In this document: piece after piece, positions 1-11,203 of the stretch
Layout: each line of letters begins with the position of its first letter
Numbering within the stretch: position 1 is the stretch's first letter
Source of the DNA: Branchinecta lynchi
Taxonomy: Eukaryota; Arthropoda; Branchiopoda; Anostraca; Branchinectidae
Assembly: GCA_023053575.1 (NCBI GenBank)
Contig: JAKZAP010000003.1
Span: 7,602,561-7,666,560 of the forward strand
Length of the DNA stretch: 64,000 bases
Direction: 5' to 3'
Made by a program: the position numbers and the translations under genes
The notes under the pieces: generated by a model
Told to the model about the DNA's origin: nothing
What the model saw: only the letters and a program-made list of their open reading frames with translations
Database searches by the model: none

Positions 1-1008
1 GAGGTTCCAGAAACCGCATGGAGCGACGTTCCAGCAGTAGCAGCAACTTTAGTCTAGTCAGTATACTACCCATAATCACATAAAGTGAGCGCCGCATGTG
101 AAATTTTGTTTGATTTTAATTTGATCTCAATTTCCATCCAAATTCTAGCTTTTCTTGTTTCGAAATCTCAATCCTAAAACTGGCTTGAAACCCCGTCAAA
201 TGACGCGCCCTTCGACAAAATAGAGAATATTACGAAAAGTGCTGCAGGCGGAATTTTCGAAATATTTATGAACAGATATTCTTTTTGGGATCCAAAATAA
301 AAGTAAGGACTATAGATGATATCATAGATCATCCCTTTTGTCTGCGACCAGTGCTTCACTCGACCTCTTCTGAGTTTCGAGGTTCGTCGTAACTTCCGAA
401 TCCTAGTAATTATAACGAATAAATTACCGAATCCCAGCTATTATACTGAATAAGTTTAGACCGGTAGCATGTTCGGGATTCTGTATAACTAGCGTGTCCC
501 GGTTATTATACCGAATTGTTTTGGTATAGAAAGACTACCGACCAATATTGATATTCGGTATACTTTCGTCGAAACTGGAACAAAGTCAGTATTCTTGGTT
601 AACTTCCTAAACCTGGAAATTATACTGAATAAATTACCGAATCCAATCATGATACCGAATAATTTTGAACCAATAGCTTATTCGGGATTCTGTGTAACTA
701 CGGAATCTCCATAAATACATCGAATAGTTCTGGCATCGAAAAATTACCAAATGATTTCAGTAAGTTCTCTCCCAAATTCGTGATAACTACCGAATACTGG
801 CAAATATACCGAATCCAGATCATTATACCGAAGAGATTTGTACAGATAGCCTATTTAGGATTCTGTATAACTACCGAATCCCCGTAAATATATCGAACAG
901 TTCTGCCATCGAAAAAATACCGAATAATTTACCGAATCTCAAAAAGGTGGGGGTGGGGGTGCTGCACCCACCGCATCCTCCCTCCCCCCCCCCCTTGCGA
1001 CGCCCCTG
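1..1008. mobile_element. Right part of a hAT-type non-autonomous element, cut by the window edge
   Basis: The stretch ends in a C-rich tract and the terminus GCGACGCCCCTG, the reverse complement of the CAGGGGCGTC type of inverted end seen on several other elements here. Bases 80-290 (wording such as 'aaatgacgcgccc' and 'gctgcaggcggaatttt') resemble bases 31.8-32.7 kb inside the complete hAT-type element at 31570-33543, so this is probably a relative whose left end lies outside the window. The 8 bases after the end are gctatcat; the matching target duplication would be off the left edge. No transposase frame is visible. The superfamily call rests on the end motif and on better-delimited relatives. 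Confidence 0.5.
395..945 (+). repeat. Degenerate TACCGAAT-rich internal repeat
   Basis: Short phrases such as 'attataccgaataa', 'taccgaatccc' and 'ggattctgtataacta' recur roughly every 30-60 bases, with a longer period near 180-200 bases (for example 'ggattctgtataactac' near 475, 670 and 855). It is a decayed minisatellite inside the hAT-type element, comparable in position to the unrelated minisatellite in the element at 26718-27898. No coding content. Confidence 0.6.
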
Positions 1009-1169
1009 GCTATCATTCCTATATTGACCGTCATCTTCTCAGTCTCTTCTTGCTGCAACGCAGTAGCAGAAATAGCCTGCATGATTGCTGTTGTTGTTTT
1101 CATTTATTTGTGTTTTTTGTTATCGTCTATGGCAATTTACTGAAATAAATGTACTCATTAATTCACTGC

Positions 1170-1359
1170 CTAATTATCACTACTGCCTAATAATTAGTTA
1201 ACCATATTGGGAAAAGCACGTAAAAACTTAGAAATGTGGTTACAGCACCAGGCGGTTTGGGTGTGGTTAGTCAGTGTGGCTGGGGACTTAGACGCCCTCG
1301 GCGCAGCGCTTCGCGCTGCACCTCGCCAATTATCACTACTGCCTAATAATTAGTTACCA
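1170..1359. repeat. Direct repeat pair of about 31 bp flanking a 125-bp insert
   Basis: A block containing 'attatcactactgcctaat' followed by 'aattagttaacca' occurs at about 1171 and again at about 1327, 156 bases apart. The sequence between (phrases 'gggaaaagcacg' and 'cgcagcgcttcgcgctgc', the latter a small palindrome) could be an insertion with a long duplication, or one and a half units of a local duplication. I do not recognise the insert. Confidence 0.5.
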
Positions 1360-1886
1360 ATCTTGCTAATTAATTGGTTAATTAGTAATACATCTTTTAC
1401 ACAGAAAGAAAGGATGGGTTTGTCTCAAGCAGAAGCTGAAGTTTGGATAAGGACTAGTATGCTGTATGAGCATGTTTTGATCCTTGAGAATTTTTCGGAT
1501 ACATACACAAACAGAACAAGAAACTGAAGCGAACCCAGATTAGACGCTGGATAAATAAATGAGCAGGATTACCAACACCCATTTGTCAGAAGCAACATGT
1601 CCCTTCATCTACCACATACCTGGATGACCGTTTCCCTACTCCCACAGGGTAGGGGTATGTCATCCACTCGTCTATGGTGGCAGGACTCGTGTCTGCGTGG
1701 GGTCCTAAGTGAGCTATTCAGATATCCTGATGATTAGGTTGTTAGTGTATTTTGACACTTGGCATTTTCCTTATCTATACCCCGCTGATACCATGGGTAG
1801 CAGGGAAGGCACTAGGGAGGTACCAACATTTTTTCAGTTAAAACTGCAAATTTTCAAGTAATCAACGAAGAGGAGTGGAGGGTACA

Positions 1887-1984
1887 ATAAGTGCTGCATT
1901 TAATTCAATAGCATATCAATAATAGGAATATATTGTATAAGTGCTGCATTTAATTCAATAGCATATCAATAATAGGAATATATT
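1887..1984 (+). repeat. Perfect tandem duplication, 50-bp period, two copies
   Basis: The unit starting 'ataagtgctgcatttaattc' and ending 'aataggaatatatt' is present twice without a mismatch, 50 bases apart. The identity suggests a recent event or an assembly duplication. Confidence 0.85.
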
Positions 1985-1999
1985 ACTGTGGGTTTGACC

Positions 2000-2553
2000 C
2001 ATCCTGATTGAGTACTTTGTTTGTTGGAGGCTTCGTGCCTTCAGCATATTTGTTTTTTTTAGTTTTCTTAGTGTATATAAATGAGTTGTTATGTAGCAGC
2101 CCCAGTTGGCTATATTTTGAAATAAATAAATAACTCGGTTGAACATGTTTAGTCAGTTTTACCAGATTGTCTTGTTTCTGTGGGCTGGGGCGGGGCTTTG
2201 GGCGGGAAACCGGGCTTGCTCTTAAATCATCATCATCATTATTTTATTTTATAACCTGCCACTGAACAAAACTGGGCGAGGCCCAGAAAAGACGGAGTAA
2301 AAAACAAGAAAAACGAAAGAGAATATGGCTTGTTTTGGGCGTTTTCTTGGAACTCCACCGACCCAATTCAACATTAAAGCTTGTCTTCGAGACCTTAAAA
2401 TTAGCCTTGGATATTACATGTCCAGTCTGGCAACAATAGCCTACTATCACTTTTTTTTTATTTCCGCCTGTATTCATTCTTTCATTTATTGGTACTATAC
2501 ATACTACATGGCCTCTGTGCTTTTAGTGGAATAAATCTTATCTTATCTTATCA
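2000..2553 (+). other. Probable 3' ends of degenerate non-LTR retroelements
   Basis: Two stretches look like 3' tails of LINE or SINE copies. One ends 'ttttgaaataaataaataac' near 2135. The other ends in 'ggaataaatcttatcttatc', a short TCTTA repeat at 2533-2553. Both have an AATAAA-like signal just before a simple tandem tail, which is typical of CR1/L2/RTE-like 3' ends. No coding sequence can be assigned; short frames across 2244-2534 on both strands are not protein-like. Confidence 0.35.
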
Positions 2554-3924
2554 TAACACAAACAGATGGAAAGAGACAAGATCCCCTGAAGCAATCTTGT
2601 TGGGGGATCCGTTTTCATATATGGTTAATTCTGTGTCCCTTGGTTGTGAATAATGTCTTGCATGTACAGAAAGAAAAGGCACAGTAATATTCAAAGTGGT
2701 TTATTTTCAGTAAAATCAATTAAAAAACATGAATGATATTCGAACATCCGACCCTGAATCGGATCGTTTGTCTCACTTCATCCAGCTCAAAATCGTCAGT
2801 CAGATCTTCCGCTAATATTTTGACAGCCCAATTATTTCCGTTTTTCGGCCGGAAACGCCATATTACTCCGCCGGAAACCGCTATTATGCTCATTTGCCAC
2901 TAAAAGGCCCTCAGTGACACAACTTGTGAAACGTGGCATATGTTGTCATGTTTTTGTAGGGATCGTTTGAGTGCGTTTACATAGAGGAAGCCGACACCAG
3001 AGCTTGTATTACATTTGCACCCTTCGGAAAACGCAAATATCACACTTTTTCCCCACACGTGGGTTCTATTTATCCTCGAATTATCAATTGTATTTTTGTG
3101 AAATTTCGGTGTTCATTCTCACGTTTTAATACGTCGAGGGAAAGAAGAGTCTCCAGAACATAGTATCTAGAACAAACAGTTGCTTAACTTTAAACCGTGC
3201 TAGTTCATCCGATTATGATGAATAAGGGACAGCGAGCAACGACGAGAGCAACGCAACCCCAACGGCTTGCAGAGGACTTGGGGCTACTACTAAATTGACA
3301 AAAGTAGACAGTGGTTCACGGGCATGGTGGCCTGCACACTTTGCATCTTTATTAATTTTTTATATTGTAGTATATATTATATTGTATCAGTAATTAGTTG
3401 AATTCTAAGCTCCGGCCTCCTCGCGCTCTGCGCTTTGCACGGCTTTCTTTAAATTTGTATTTTGTTTTTATTTCGTTTGAAATTTATTTTCTGAATCTAA
3501 TACTCCATCAGCCCAAGGTGACCGGTAATCACAATATAAATAAATGAATCAAAACGGACAAAATACTTCAGCTGTAGAATATCTAAGCTGACTTACCCGC
3601 TTAGATTATTTTTGTATGTATCCTACTATATTTTTAAGTCTATGTCGTGTTTTCTCACAGGGTTAGAAACAGATTTGTTTATGTTGTAGTTTTGTTTCTA
3701 TTTTTTCTCCAATATAATATTTTCCTACTCGATGAAAACAGTTTATTTTGAAAAGACAAAGTAGGTATTTTATTTTCTCCTCACCCCCAATGTTTTGACA
3801 GAAATATTTGTAGGTACATTAGTTGGGCTAAACAAAGCTTATGTAATGCCAACTTAAACTTGAACAGGTGAGTTTTAAGTGCAGAATGGGGAAACAATAA
3901 AGGTATGTAACTTGAAGAAACCAG
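2554..3924. other. Unassigned AT-rich sequence
   Basis: No gene recognised. A stretch near 3360-3550 ends 'caatataaataaatgaatc' and resembles another non-LTR 3' tail. The rest (G+C-richer around 2830-2900 and 3240-3340) shows no clear repeat or frame. Confidence 0.3.
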
Positions 3925-4250
3925 AATTCGTTCAATTAAGCACGCCACACCAGCTTTCATCAAAATATTTAATCTGTTCGGGACAGACAGACGGACGCAC
4001 AGACAAATAGCCGGATTGACAGACGGACAGTCGGACAGACAGACTTGCGGCCAGACTGAGAGATCGACTGGTGGACCGACTTACAGATCTACTTGTAGAA
4101 TGACGGACAGATCGACGGACAGACTGACAGAACAACGAACGGACAGACTGATAGAAAGATGGACGGACGGACGGACACATGTACAGACGAACAAGGCTTA
4201 CGACGTCACAGGCACCCTTAACCTCCGTTGGAATCCCAAGCACTATAAGG
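3925..4250 (+). repeat. Diverged 3' end of repeat family A with an expanded GACN tract
   Basis: The order of landmarks is that of the family A 3' end: 'ccagctttcatcaaaatatt', then a polypurine GACA/GACG/GACT tract of about 210 bases (normally 20-50), then 'acgacgtcacaggcaccctt', then 'ggaatcccaag'. Frames of 85-103 codons on both strands here are simply this tetranucleotide tract read as T-D-G-Q or S-V-R-P repeats and should not be called genes. Confidence 0.65.
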
Positions 4251-5150
4251 ACTTAAGAACAATGAAAATTTAAAAGAATAAGAGTGACAAATTATGCAAG
4301 GTTCACTCTTACCGAATGTAGATCCAATGTAGACAAAACAACCTCCCCCCTCTCCTCGAGATTGAATACAAACGTTTCCAGGGATGAGTTTAGAGATCCA
4401 ACTTAGCCCAAATCCCCCCCCCCCCTTCGACAGTTAATACACACGTTTCCAAGAATGAGTCGAGTGACTACCGACTTTCAAAAATGGATGTGCTCGTAGT
4501 TTTGGGATCCCAAAACGTAAGTCGAGGGATACCTATGACATCGAAAAAGTTGTCCGTCTGTCTGTGAGCTCGATAACTCTCGAAAGGAATGAGATACTTT
4601 GATGAAACTTGGTGTGAGGGTTCTTTATGTCAAAAGTAGGATCAAGTTCGTAGATGGGCTCTGTAGCCCTGCGTTTAGGGGTGGGGGAGGGGGTTCAAGC
4701 TATGGGGCAAACAAAATATTTTGAAACAGCTAATGTGATAGTCGATCATAGGAAGAAGACATGCTGAACACGATGGTGAAAACTATTTTCTCGCCGGACA
4801 AGTAGTTCGTGGCAAAAAATCTGGCGAAAAACGGAAAGCTGGTTAAAAGTAAAAGTTTCATTTAAAGTTGATTAAATGTTCGATTTAGGGGTAAAAACAC
4901 ATGCTGAACACTTATGTGAAAAACATTTTCTACCCGGAAAAATAGTTCACCCGGAATCCGGCCAAAACCGGAAAATTTGGAAAACTTTTAATTGAAGTTG
5001 ATTCGGTGACAGATTAAGGGGTAAGAAGAGACGCTAAGTCTGTATTGATAATAATTTTTTACCCAGACATATAATTCGTCCGGGATCCGGTTGTAACCGG
5101 ATTTTTTTTTAAGCTGAAGTTTTATCTGAACTTGATTAGATTTTCTTTAT

Positions 5151-6587
5151 TGGGATCACAAAACGTAAGTGGAGGGATACCTATGACATCGTAAAAGTTG
5201 TCCGTCTGTCCTTCTGTTAGCACGATAACTCTCGGAGGGAATGAGATATTTTGATGAAACTTGGTGTGAGGACTCTTTGGATCAAGGGTAAGATGAAGTT
5301 CGTAGATGGGCTCTGTAACCCTACATTTAGGGGTGGGGAGGGGGTTCAAATTAAGGGGAAAAACTAAATATTTTTAAACAGCTAATGTGATAGTCGATTA
5401 TGGGGTAAGAAGACATACTGAACACGAATATACGAAACATTTTTTCGTCCGAAAAGTAGTTTGCCCAGAATCTGGCAAAAACCAGAAAGTTGGTTAAAAG
5501 TAAAAGTTTCTTTTGAAGTTGATTAAATGCTCAGTTTAGGGGTACGAAGACATGCTGAAGACGATGGTGAAAACCATTTTCTCGCCGGACGAGTAGTTTG
5601 ACCGGAATCCGGCAAAAGCCAGAAAGTTGGTTAAAGTAAAAGTTTGATTTGAAGTTGATTAAATGTTCGATTTATGGGTAAGTAGACATGCTGAACACTT
5701 ATGTGGAAAGAATTTTCTACACGGAAAACTAGTTCGCCAGGAATCCAGCCAAAACCGGAAAATTTGTTAAAAGTTATAAGTTTTATTCGAAGTTGATTAG
5801 ATGACAGACTTAGGCAGGGGCGGATCCAGCCTTCCGTTCTAGGGGGGGGGGGGCGATTCTTACCGAAAAGAGTGGGGGTAGTGTCCTTTTTGTCGGCCAC
5901 AAGGCTGATTTTTTTCGTGTTTTAAGTGTCCCTGTCGGTCTCTGATTTAACGAAAATGTGGTTTTCATATATTACGATAATGGTAAAAACTGTACTTGAT
6001 GAACTGACAACTGTTTACAAGAAAAATTCAAGCTCCTGGCTCCACATGTAAAAAGATTTTAGAGTCTAGTTACAGTAGTTAGAACATGCGTTAATGCAGA
6101 CTTCCGTAAGTGCAGTAAAACAAAACAAAAAATTACAGCCCGTCTAGGGGGGGCAATCGCCCCCCTCGCCCCCCCTCTGGATCCGCCCCTGGACTTAGGG
6201 GTCTGTATTATGACAATCATTTTTCAACCGGAAATATAATTCGTGCGGAATCCGGTTGTAACCGGTTTTTTTTAGAAGCTAAAGTTTTATTTGAAATTGA
6301 TTAGAGGTTCTTTATAATAAGGAGATACCGTACGCTGAATTCGATTCTGAATTTTCTTTTTATGCCGGACAAGTAGTCGCTCTGAATTCGGCCGAAACCG
6401 AAAATTTGGCAGAAGTAAAGCAGGAAGTTTCGGTCAGTATCGTCAAAATAGATATGGCACATAGAGGTATATCTGAAATTGGTTTAGTTAATTAGCTTGG
6501 CGAAGACTGGATCTGGCGAAGACAAGACCAAGTTGTCTGGATCAAATATTAGATTTGTGGGATCCCATCGAAACCTTAGGTCTTGTT
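5151..6587 (-). mobile_element. Family A element nested inside another family A copy
   Basis: Both termini fit the family: 'tgggatcacaaaacgtaag' at the left (3' end on the minus strand) and 'ccttaggtcttgtt' at the right (5' end). Because it splits another copy precisely at these termini, it shows that the unit from AACAAGACC to TTTTGGGATCCCA moves as one piece. It is itself interrupted by the hAT MITE at 5815-6191. No clear target duplication is visible at its own ends; both flanks share only short T/G-rich sequence. Confidence 0.7.
5807..6199. mobile_element. hAT-type MITE, 377 bp, with 8-bp target duplication
   Basis: The element proper is 5815-6191. Its ends are perfect 15-bp inverted repeats, CAGGGGCGGATCCAG and CTGGATCCGCCCCTG, continuing into G-rich and C-rich tracts. 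The 8 bases on each side, gacttagg at 5807-5814 and 6192-6199, are identical, the duplication length expected of hAT transposases. The host sequence 'cagacttaggggt' is restored if the element and one duplication are removed. It carries no transposase and must be mobilised by an autonomous hAT elsewhere. Confidence 0.92.
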
Positions 6588-6864
6588 GGGACAAGGAGAT
6601 ACGCTGAGTTCGCTTATGGATTTTCTTTTTTTTTTTACTGGACAAGTAGTTGGCTCGGAATTCGGCCAAAACCAGAAATTTGGCAGAAGTAAAGCAGGAA
6701 GTTTCGGTCAGTATAGTCAAAATACATTTGGCTTACATAGGTATATCTGAACTTGTTACCTCTGATGATTAGCCTGGCGAAGACTGGATCTGGCGAAGAC
6801 AAGACCCAATTGTCTGGATCAAATATTAGATTTTTGGGATCCCATCGAAACCTTTGGTCTTGTT

Positions 6865-8429
6865 AATCCTGGAGTACAGTAGAGTTATGCTTCATTGAAC
6901 GTTCTTCAGATTTTAGACCTTTTACTTTCGCCACCACCTCCTCACATAAGTCAAATGAAAATAACACATTAGGAAGTCCAGCTAAGAGCCAAGTGTTACA
7001 GCTTTCTTCCGAAATAAAGAATGGAATTAAAAATTGTAATTAAATTGTGGAATTAACATCTTATTTATTTTTTAGTTATTTCTTTTCATTGGGGTACTTC
7101 GTACGGTCGTGAAAAAGACTGGTGCGACCTTTTAGAGGCAAAAAAAATATAGCAAAAAACAGAGCAAAATTCAAAAGGATAGTATGGAAGCGCAGACATA
7201 GATATTCAGGGTCCCTAGGAAGGTCGGGGATTCTTTTTTACAATTTAGTAAAACAAAAATGTAACATACTTTGACTTTAGAAAACAGACAACTAGAAAAC
7301 AAAAGTTATACTGAGCTTTCAATAACGAAGTAAATTCAAAAAATTTATAACGATAGTGTGCAGGCTCGAACATGGCCGGATGTATAGATATAAGGACCAA
7401 ACGCAGTTAATGAGTCTAGGCATCTTTTTGGTAATTTAGCAAAGAAAAATTACTTTTTTATTTATTTAACGTACTTTACTTTAGAAAAAAGACCAGCAGA
7501 CTTGACAAAATAAATAGACAGTTACCAACTATACTTTGCCCCTGGCAGCTTCCGAGGTGGGTCCGTAGGTATGAGTTCTTATCGTATGTGACTTTAATGG
7601 CGATGATGACGATCAAATTTTGTTTATGCACAGACAAGAAACTAGAAATAGGGCAGTACAAAGAAAGAAAATGAAAAACTGCACTGAGCCTTACAACCGA
7701 ATTAATGCACAAAATAAAATGGACTTTTTCAATTAATATTTTCAGTTAACATTTGAGTTGTATCATGTTCTTCGGCGCCGTTCAATGTGACGAGATATCA
7801 CCAGTACCAAGCAACAGATGCGTCTCAAAACTCCCGTAAATGAAACACCGACCCTCGCAGACAGGCCAGGCCTTCTTATTCCTTGTCCTTCTTATTGTAA
7901 CCGCTTGAATCCTTTTACTTTGCAGCCATCTTGTGCATTTGTCCCTAACTACGCAAGCAGAGCTTTACCACCCTCGTTCCAACCCTCCGTCATTAAAAAC
8001 CCTATCCTAATTGCACATTTTCTAGAAGTGCTTTTACACACTTATACAAATGAATGTCTTCGATAAAACTTTTTCTTAATAAAACTGACCAATTTTCTTC
8101 GGAAAAAAAATCCGTCCAATCAGGTTCCAGCAGCACTGAAAATTAAAGCAGTCTATTCACAAGGATTTAATGTGGGAGGGGAGAGGGGAATTTTCGGAAA
8201 CATAATGAACCTCAGAGAAGTTCTGCCATTGGTTGACCTGGCAATTGGGAAGTGGAAGCACGGAAAGGGTCGTCATATCAAAGTGTAATACCTGGCTGGC
8301 TATACAAGGTTCTGTTTGCACTGAGCGGGGAATTACTGGGGTTTCAATGAAGGCCACTTTTAAGGGGGGATAGCAGCAAAATCTGGCTGTTGAATTCGTC
8401 AGGCAATTGACTGCGGATTCAATTCTTCC
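6865..8429. other. Unassigned sequence without a recognised gene
   Basis: Contains AT-rich sequence with two loosely similar stretches (7200-7320 and 7370-7700, sharing wording such as 'tttagaaaacagacaactag' and 'agaccagcagacttgac') that may be an old tandem duplication. Frames of 78-111 codons overlap repeats or lack any family resemblance; the 111-codon minus frame at 8157-8492 runs into the MITE at 8469 and is not a credible gene. Confidence 0.3.
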
Positions 8430-8852
8430 AGTCCCCGAGGTTGTCCTGACGTTCAACAGCCTGACTATGGCTGCGCTCCCCAAACTTAACAATTGTTAAA
8501 AATCGTTAACTTTACTTTGAGGCGGAGCTAACTGCGCTTTAACGATCGTTAACTTTTCCCAGTTCCGCTATTGTTAACTATTTTGTAACGATGCTCACCG
8601 GCCATCGTTACAAAATAGTTAATAATCGTTAAGCCTTAGAACGGAAATTGTAGGTGGGCGGAGCTTAAATTTCGAAATCAGAAACGTGGAGCGCAAAAAG
8701 TTAACAACTGTTAACCATCGTGAAGTTGCGGAACGCAACCTATGACACTTGCCAAGAAGGGTCGAAGTGTCGCACCTTAAGCATGGTAGCCGTCTTATCC
8801 GTTTTATCCACTGTCTGAATGGTTTGAATATAAGGGTAAGAAGTAACATTAC
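8430..8852 (+). mobile_element. Decayed hammerhead element (copy d), split by a MITE
   Basis: If 8469-8740 is removed, the remaining sequence reads 'ccccgaggttg...caacagcctgac' joined to 'gacacttgccaagaagggt', 'cgaagtgtcgc', and a tail with 'tatccgttttatccactg' and 'tgaatggtttgaat'. This matches, in order, the hammerhead elements at 32.3 and 62.6 kb (CAGC-CTGAC..., stem II around gccaag, GAA(A), TGTC-GC, then the tatccgttgtaaacattg tail). The core is damaged: the MITE lies inside CTGANGA and GAAA has become GAAG. It is therefore almost certainly inactive. Confidence 0.6.
8469..8740. mobile_element. Harbinger-like foldback MITE, 272 bp, rich in GTTAAC
   Basis: The ends are imperfect inverted repeats, GGCTGCGCTCCCCAAACTTAA and, read on the other strand, GGTTGCGTTCCGCAACTTCA. 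The flanks share TAT (8466-8468 and 8741-8743), close to the 3-bp duplication of PIF/Harbinger elements. At the centre is a perfect 20-bp palindrome arm pair (8574-8624: ttaactattttgtaacgatg, 9-base loop, complement). GTTAAC or its half TTAAC occurs about ten times in the element. No frame codes for a transposase. Confidence 0.6.
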
Positions 8853-8914
8853 AATTTTTTTTGCCATGGCCTTGGGCTTTTTTCGGTAATTACATTCTAT
8901 TCTATTCTATTCCA
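8853..8914 (+). repeat. SINE-like 3' tail with ATTCT repeat
   Basis: The segment 'ttttttttgccatggcctt' then 'gggcttttttcggtaatta' ends in a short (ATTCT)n tract. A close copy lies at 50895-50946, also just downstream of a decayed hammerhead element. The shared position suggests it is the 3' end of one composite retroelement, or a frequent insertion next to it. Confidence 0.5.
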
Positions 8915-10214
8915 TAACACTAGAGGTGGGGCAGTCATACACAAACCCTAATTTTTTCGGTACAATGCTCCAGTATTGGGGCATTTAGGGCCGAGCATTT
9001 AACAAGATTTAGGGCTTAAGCAAGGACACTACCCCCATGAGGATTGGTTGAAATGAAGATCTGAAATGGAAATTTGTTTATGAACCAGATTTGCCTGGGA
9101 TTACTGTGCCCTTGTTCTACGGCAGGGTGCCCCAAGGTCAGGGCACCGGATTGGGCATTCCTTGAAGCTGTGATGCACTATGCCCACAAACTGAGGTGTT
9201 GTAGATGACTAGGGGAGGGGGGGGGGGGCAAGATCATTGCGTCATGTGGAAAAGTTGTGTTGAGTTTTGGTTTTTGGGGAGATAACCATGCTCCACACAC
9301 GGTATGTAAACCGCCAGAAAGTGGAAAGACAGGAAATCAGAACATACATTCAATTCCTCCAGGTTGCTGCTCGCGAGTGGCTAACCACCTGGATGCTCTT
9401 TGGCGACGCCTTGATTTCCTCCCATGAGCGGAATGAATAATCACTGAATCACTAGATCATCATAACCCTTGGGCTATGTAATATCTGAGACTGAAGATCA
9501 GCACGTAGAAAGTTCCTTACGAGTATTTCGAACGTCTCCTTCAACTTTTATTCATGTTCTTGCTCGAAATACGTTGCTATGCAGGACAAGACTTAGACTC
9601 TTTAGAGGCCAATGGCCAAGGCCGTATCCAGGGGGGGTGGAGGTTAGGGGGTTGACCCCCCCCCCCCCAGAAACATACAAAAATAACGATTTTCTATAGG
9701 CTTTTCCCTCTGATCTATGTGTTTTTGTGGTTTTTTGGCCGACCAGCAGGCAAAAAAATCCCGAAACGCAACCCTCTCCCCCCCGAAATAAATTCAGGCC
9801 TATTTTTTGATTATTTTATTATGATTAGTAAGACTAGTTCTGCCTGGAATCTTGGCTCGAACTGATAATGATAGTGAGGTTAGGTTTAAATAAAAAAGAA
9901 GCTGGACTTTTGATTAGATTGATTTATTTTAGTGGATGCCCTAGTTTCTTTTATTAGTTCGTTGCCCAAGGACACGTGCATAAAGTCTGCCGGCACCGAA
10001 TGATACAGCACCGAAAGAAAACCACACAAAAAGTATTCGTGCACCAACTTAGCACCTGACAAGTCTTACGTAAGATGGAATGCTACATATGACTTTTACC
10101 ACGACAAGTAAACCAGAAAGTGATTTTTAAATTGAGTTAGAAGTCTAGGATTCGAATAAGCCGAAGGTCGTGGGGTCAAATCCCGCCTGAGGAGCTATTC
10201 TTTCTGTTCAATAC
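8915..10214. other. Unassigned sequence with one possible hAT end
   Basis: No gene recognised. Near 9622-9670 the sequence 'ggccgtatccaggggggg' followed by a G tract and then a C tract resembles a hAT-type end, but no partner end or target duplication was found. A T-arm-like stretch at 10170-10186 is discussed under rejected items. Confidence 0.3.
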
Positions 10215-10658
10215 TTGAAGTTTCACTGAAAAACCAACTTATTTCATACACACTGCATTATTTGGCATACGGATGTTTTTTATTTTTCACTATTTGCTCT
10301 AGTATGATGCTCAGAATATCTACGGCTGTCGTCAGAACGTAAAATTCTACCATTACGAGGAAATTTGAATCTCAATACAAACACGGCTTTTCCGTAGCTA
10401 GTGATCAGCTCGCGCAAGGTAGCTCACCGTGTGAACACTTATTTTTCCTAAACTGTTTTCTTCAACCATACAACACAGGTACAAGCGAACTGAGGTGCCA
10501 CAAATCCGACAGGGAAATCCCACTGTATCAAAAGCGATTATTCGTAAAAAGCGGAGCACCAAAGCAACGCATTTTCGTGGTCTCTTCGAGACTCTTTAAG
10601 TGAATAAGTGATGGGTAGCTAGATTGTCCTATCTCAGCACTTTTCAGTTAAACTTTAA
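10215..10658 (-). mobile_element. Family C MITE-like element, minus strand
   Basis: Family C is bounded by related inverted ends: 'ttgaagtttcactgaaaaac' at the left and, read on the minus strand, 'ttaaagtttaactgaaaag' at the right. Internal landmarks on the minus strand are 'gctgagataggac', 'cttattcacttaaagag', 'gcgttgctttggtgc', 'gagattcaaatttcc' and 'catactagagcaaatagtg'. The same order recurs at 23.8-25.0, 34.2-34.5 and 47.1-48.2 kb. About 444 bp, no protein frame, no clear target duplication. Confidence 0.6.
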
Positions 10659-11203
10659 AAATTAGTACCTGATACATGCAAAATACAACAGCGAGCACCC
10701 TATGTTTTCTCATACCTTCTCTCTCCCATGCTAAAATCCAGACATTCCTTTCCAAATTCCCATCATAACACGTTAATTTCCGATTGGGCCAATGGGGCCA
10801 AATTGGATCGATGCCCTTTTATTAGGTTCGGGTCGTCCCGGCAACGAAACACTTCGGGGCATTTTGGAACTTCAATTTACGGAAGAAGGATGTGGGGGGA
10901 GTGACGATGAGGCAATTGGAGTAAATGAGGGGAAAGATTGGGCTTGACGGATCCGAGGCTTGTTAGGTACAGACTAAGAATCGATTGGCTTTTTTAGGAA
11001 CCTCTGAAGTACGAAAAAACTGCAGTTTTTGGTCTTGTTGGACTGATCTCAGTTGGCCGGAAGAACTCCCGTTCTCTTACTTGCGTCTCTTTTTCAGAAC
11101 CAAAGTAGATTCACGTTCAAATTGTCACTTTTTTGTATTATTATTAGGCTATTGATCTCTGACCCGTCACTGTATATAAATGTACAGAAAGACAAAGTAC
11201 TTA
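10659..11203. other. Unassigned sequence
   Basis: Nothing recognised between the family C element and the family B element. Moderately AT-rich, no repeat seen elsewhere in the window, no frame worth reporting. Confidence 0.3.

Larger units (their letters stand above)
4501..6864 (-). mobile_element. Family A element, minus strand, interrupted by a second copy
   Basis: Reading the minus strand, the element starts 'aacaagaccaaaggtttcga' at 6864 and ends 'acgttttgggatcccaaa' at 4501. It contains the family's ~137-bp units (hallmark CCGGAC-loop-GTCCGG) and the conserved 3' block 'caccaagtttcatcaaa' followed by a GACA/GACG tract. A second family A copy (5151-6587) lies inside it: the outer sequence breaks at 'gattagattttctttat' and resumes at 6588 with 'gggacaaggagatacgctg', which are adjacent in uninterrupted copies. 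It encodes no recognisable protein; the class of mobile element is unknown. Confidence 0.7.

Noticed and set aside
3932..4273. Overlapping frames on both strands (85-103 codons) rich in T-D-R-Q or S-V-R-P
   Set aside because: They are translations of a GACN tetranucleotide tract and occur on both strands at once.
9622..9670. Possible hAT end with GTATCCAGGGGGGG
   Set aside because: No partner end or target duplication found; G-rich tracts alone are common here.
10141..10195. tRNA-like T arm (GTGGG GTCAAAT CCCGC)
   Set aside because: No acceptor stem, D arm or anticodon arm could be assembled upstream; at most a tRNA-derived SINE trace.
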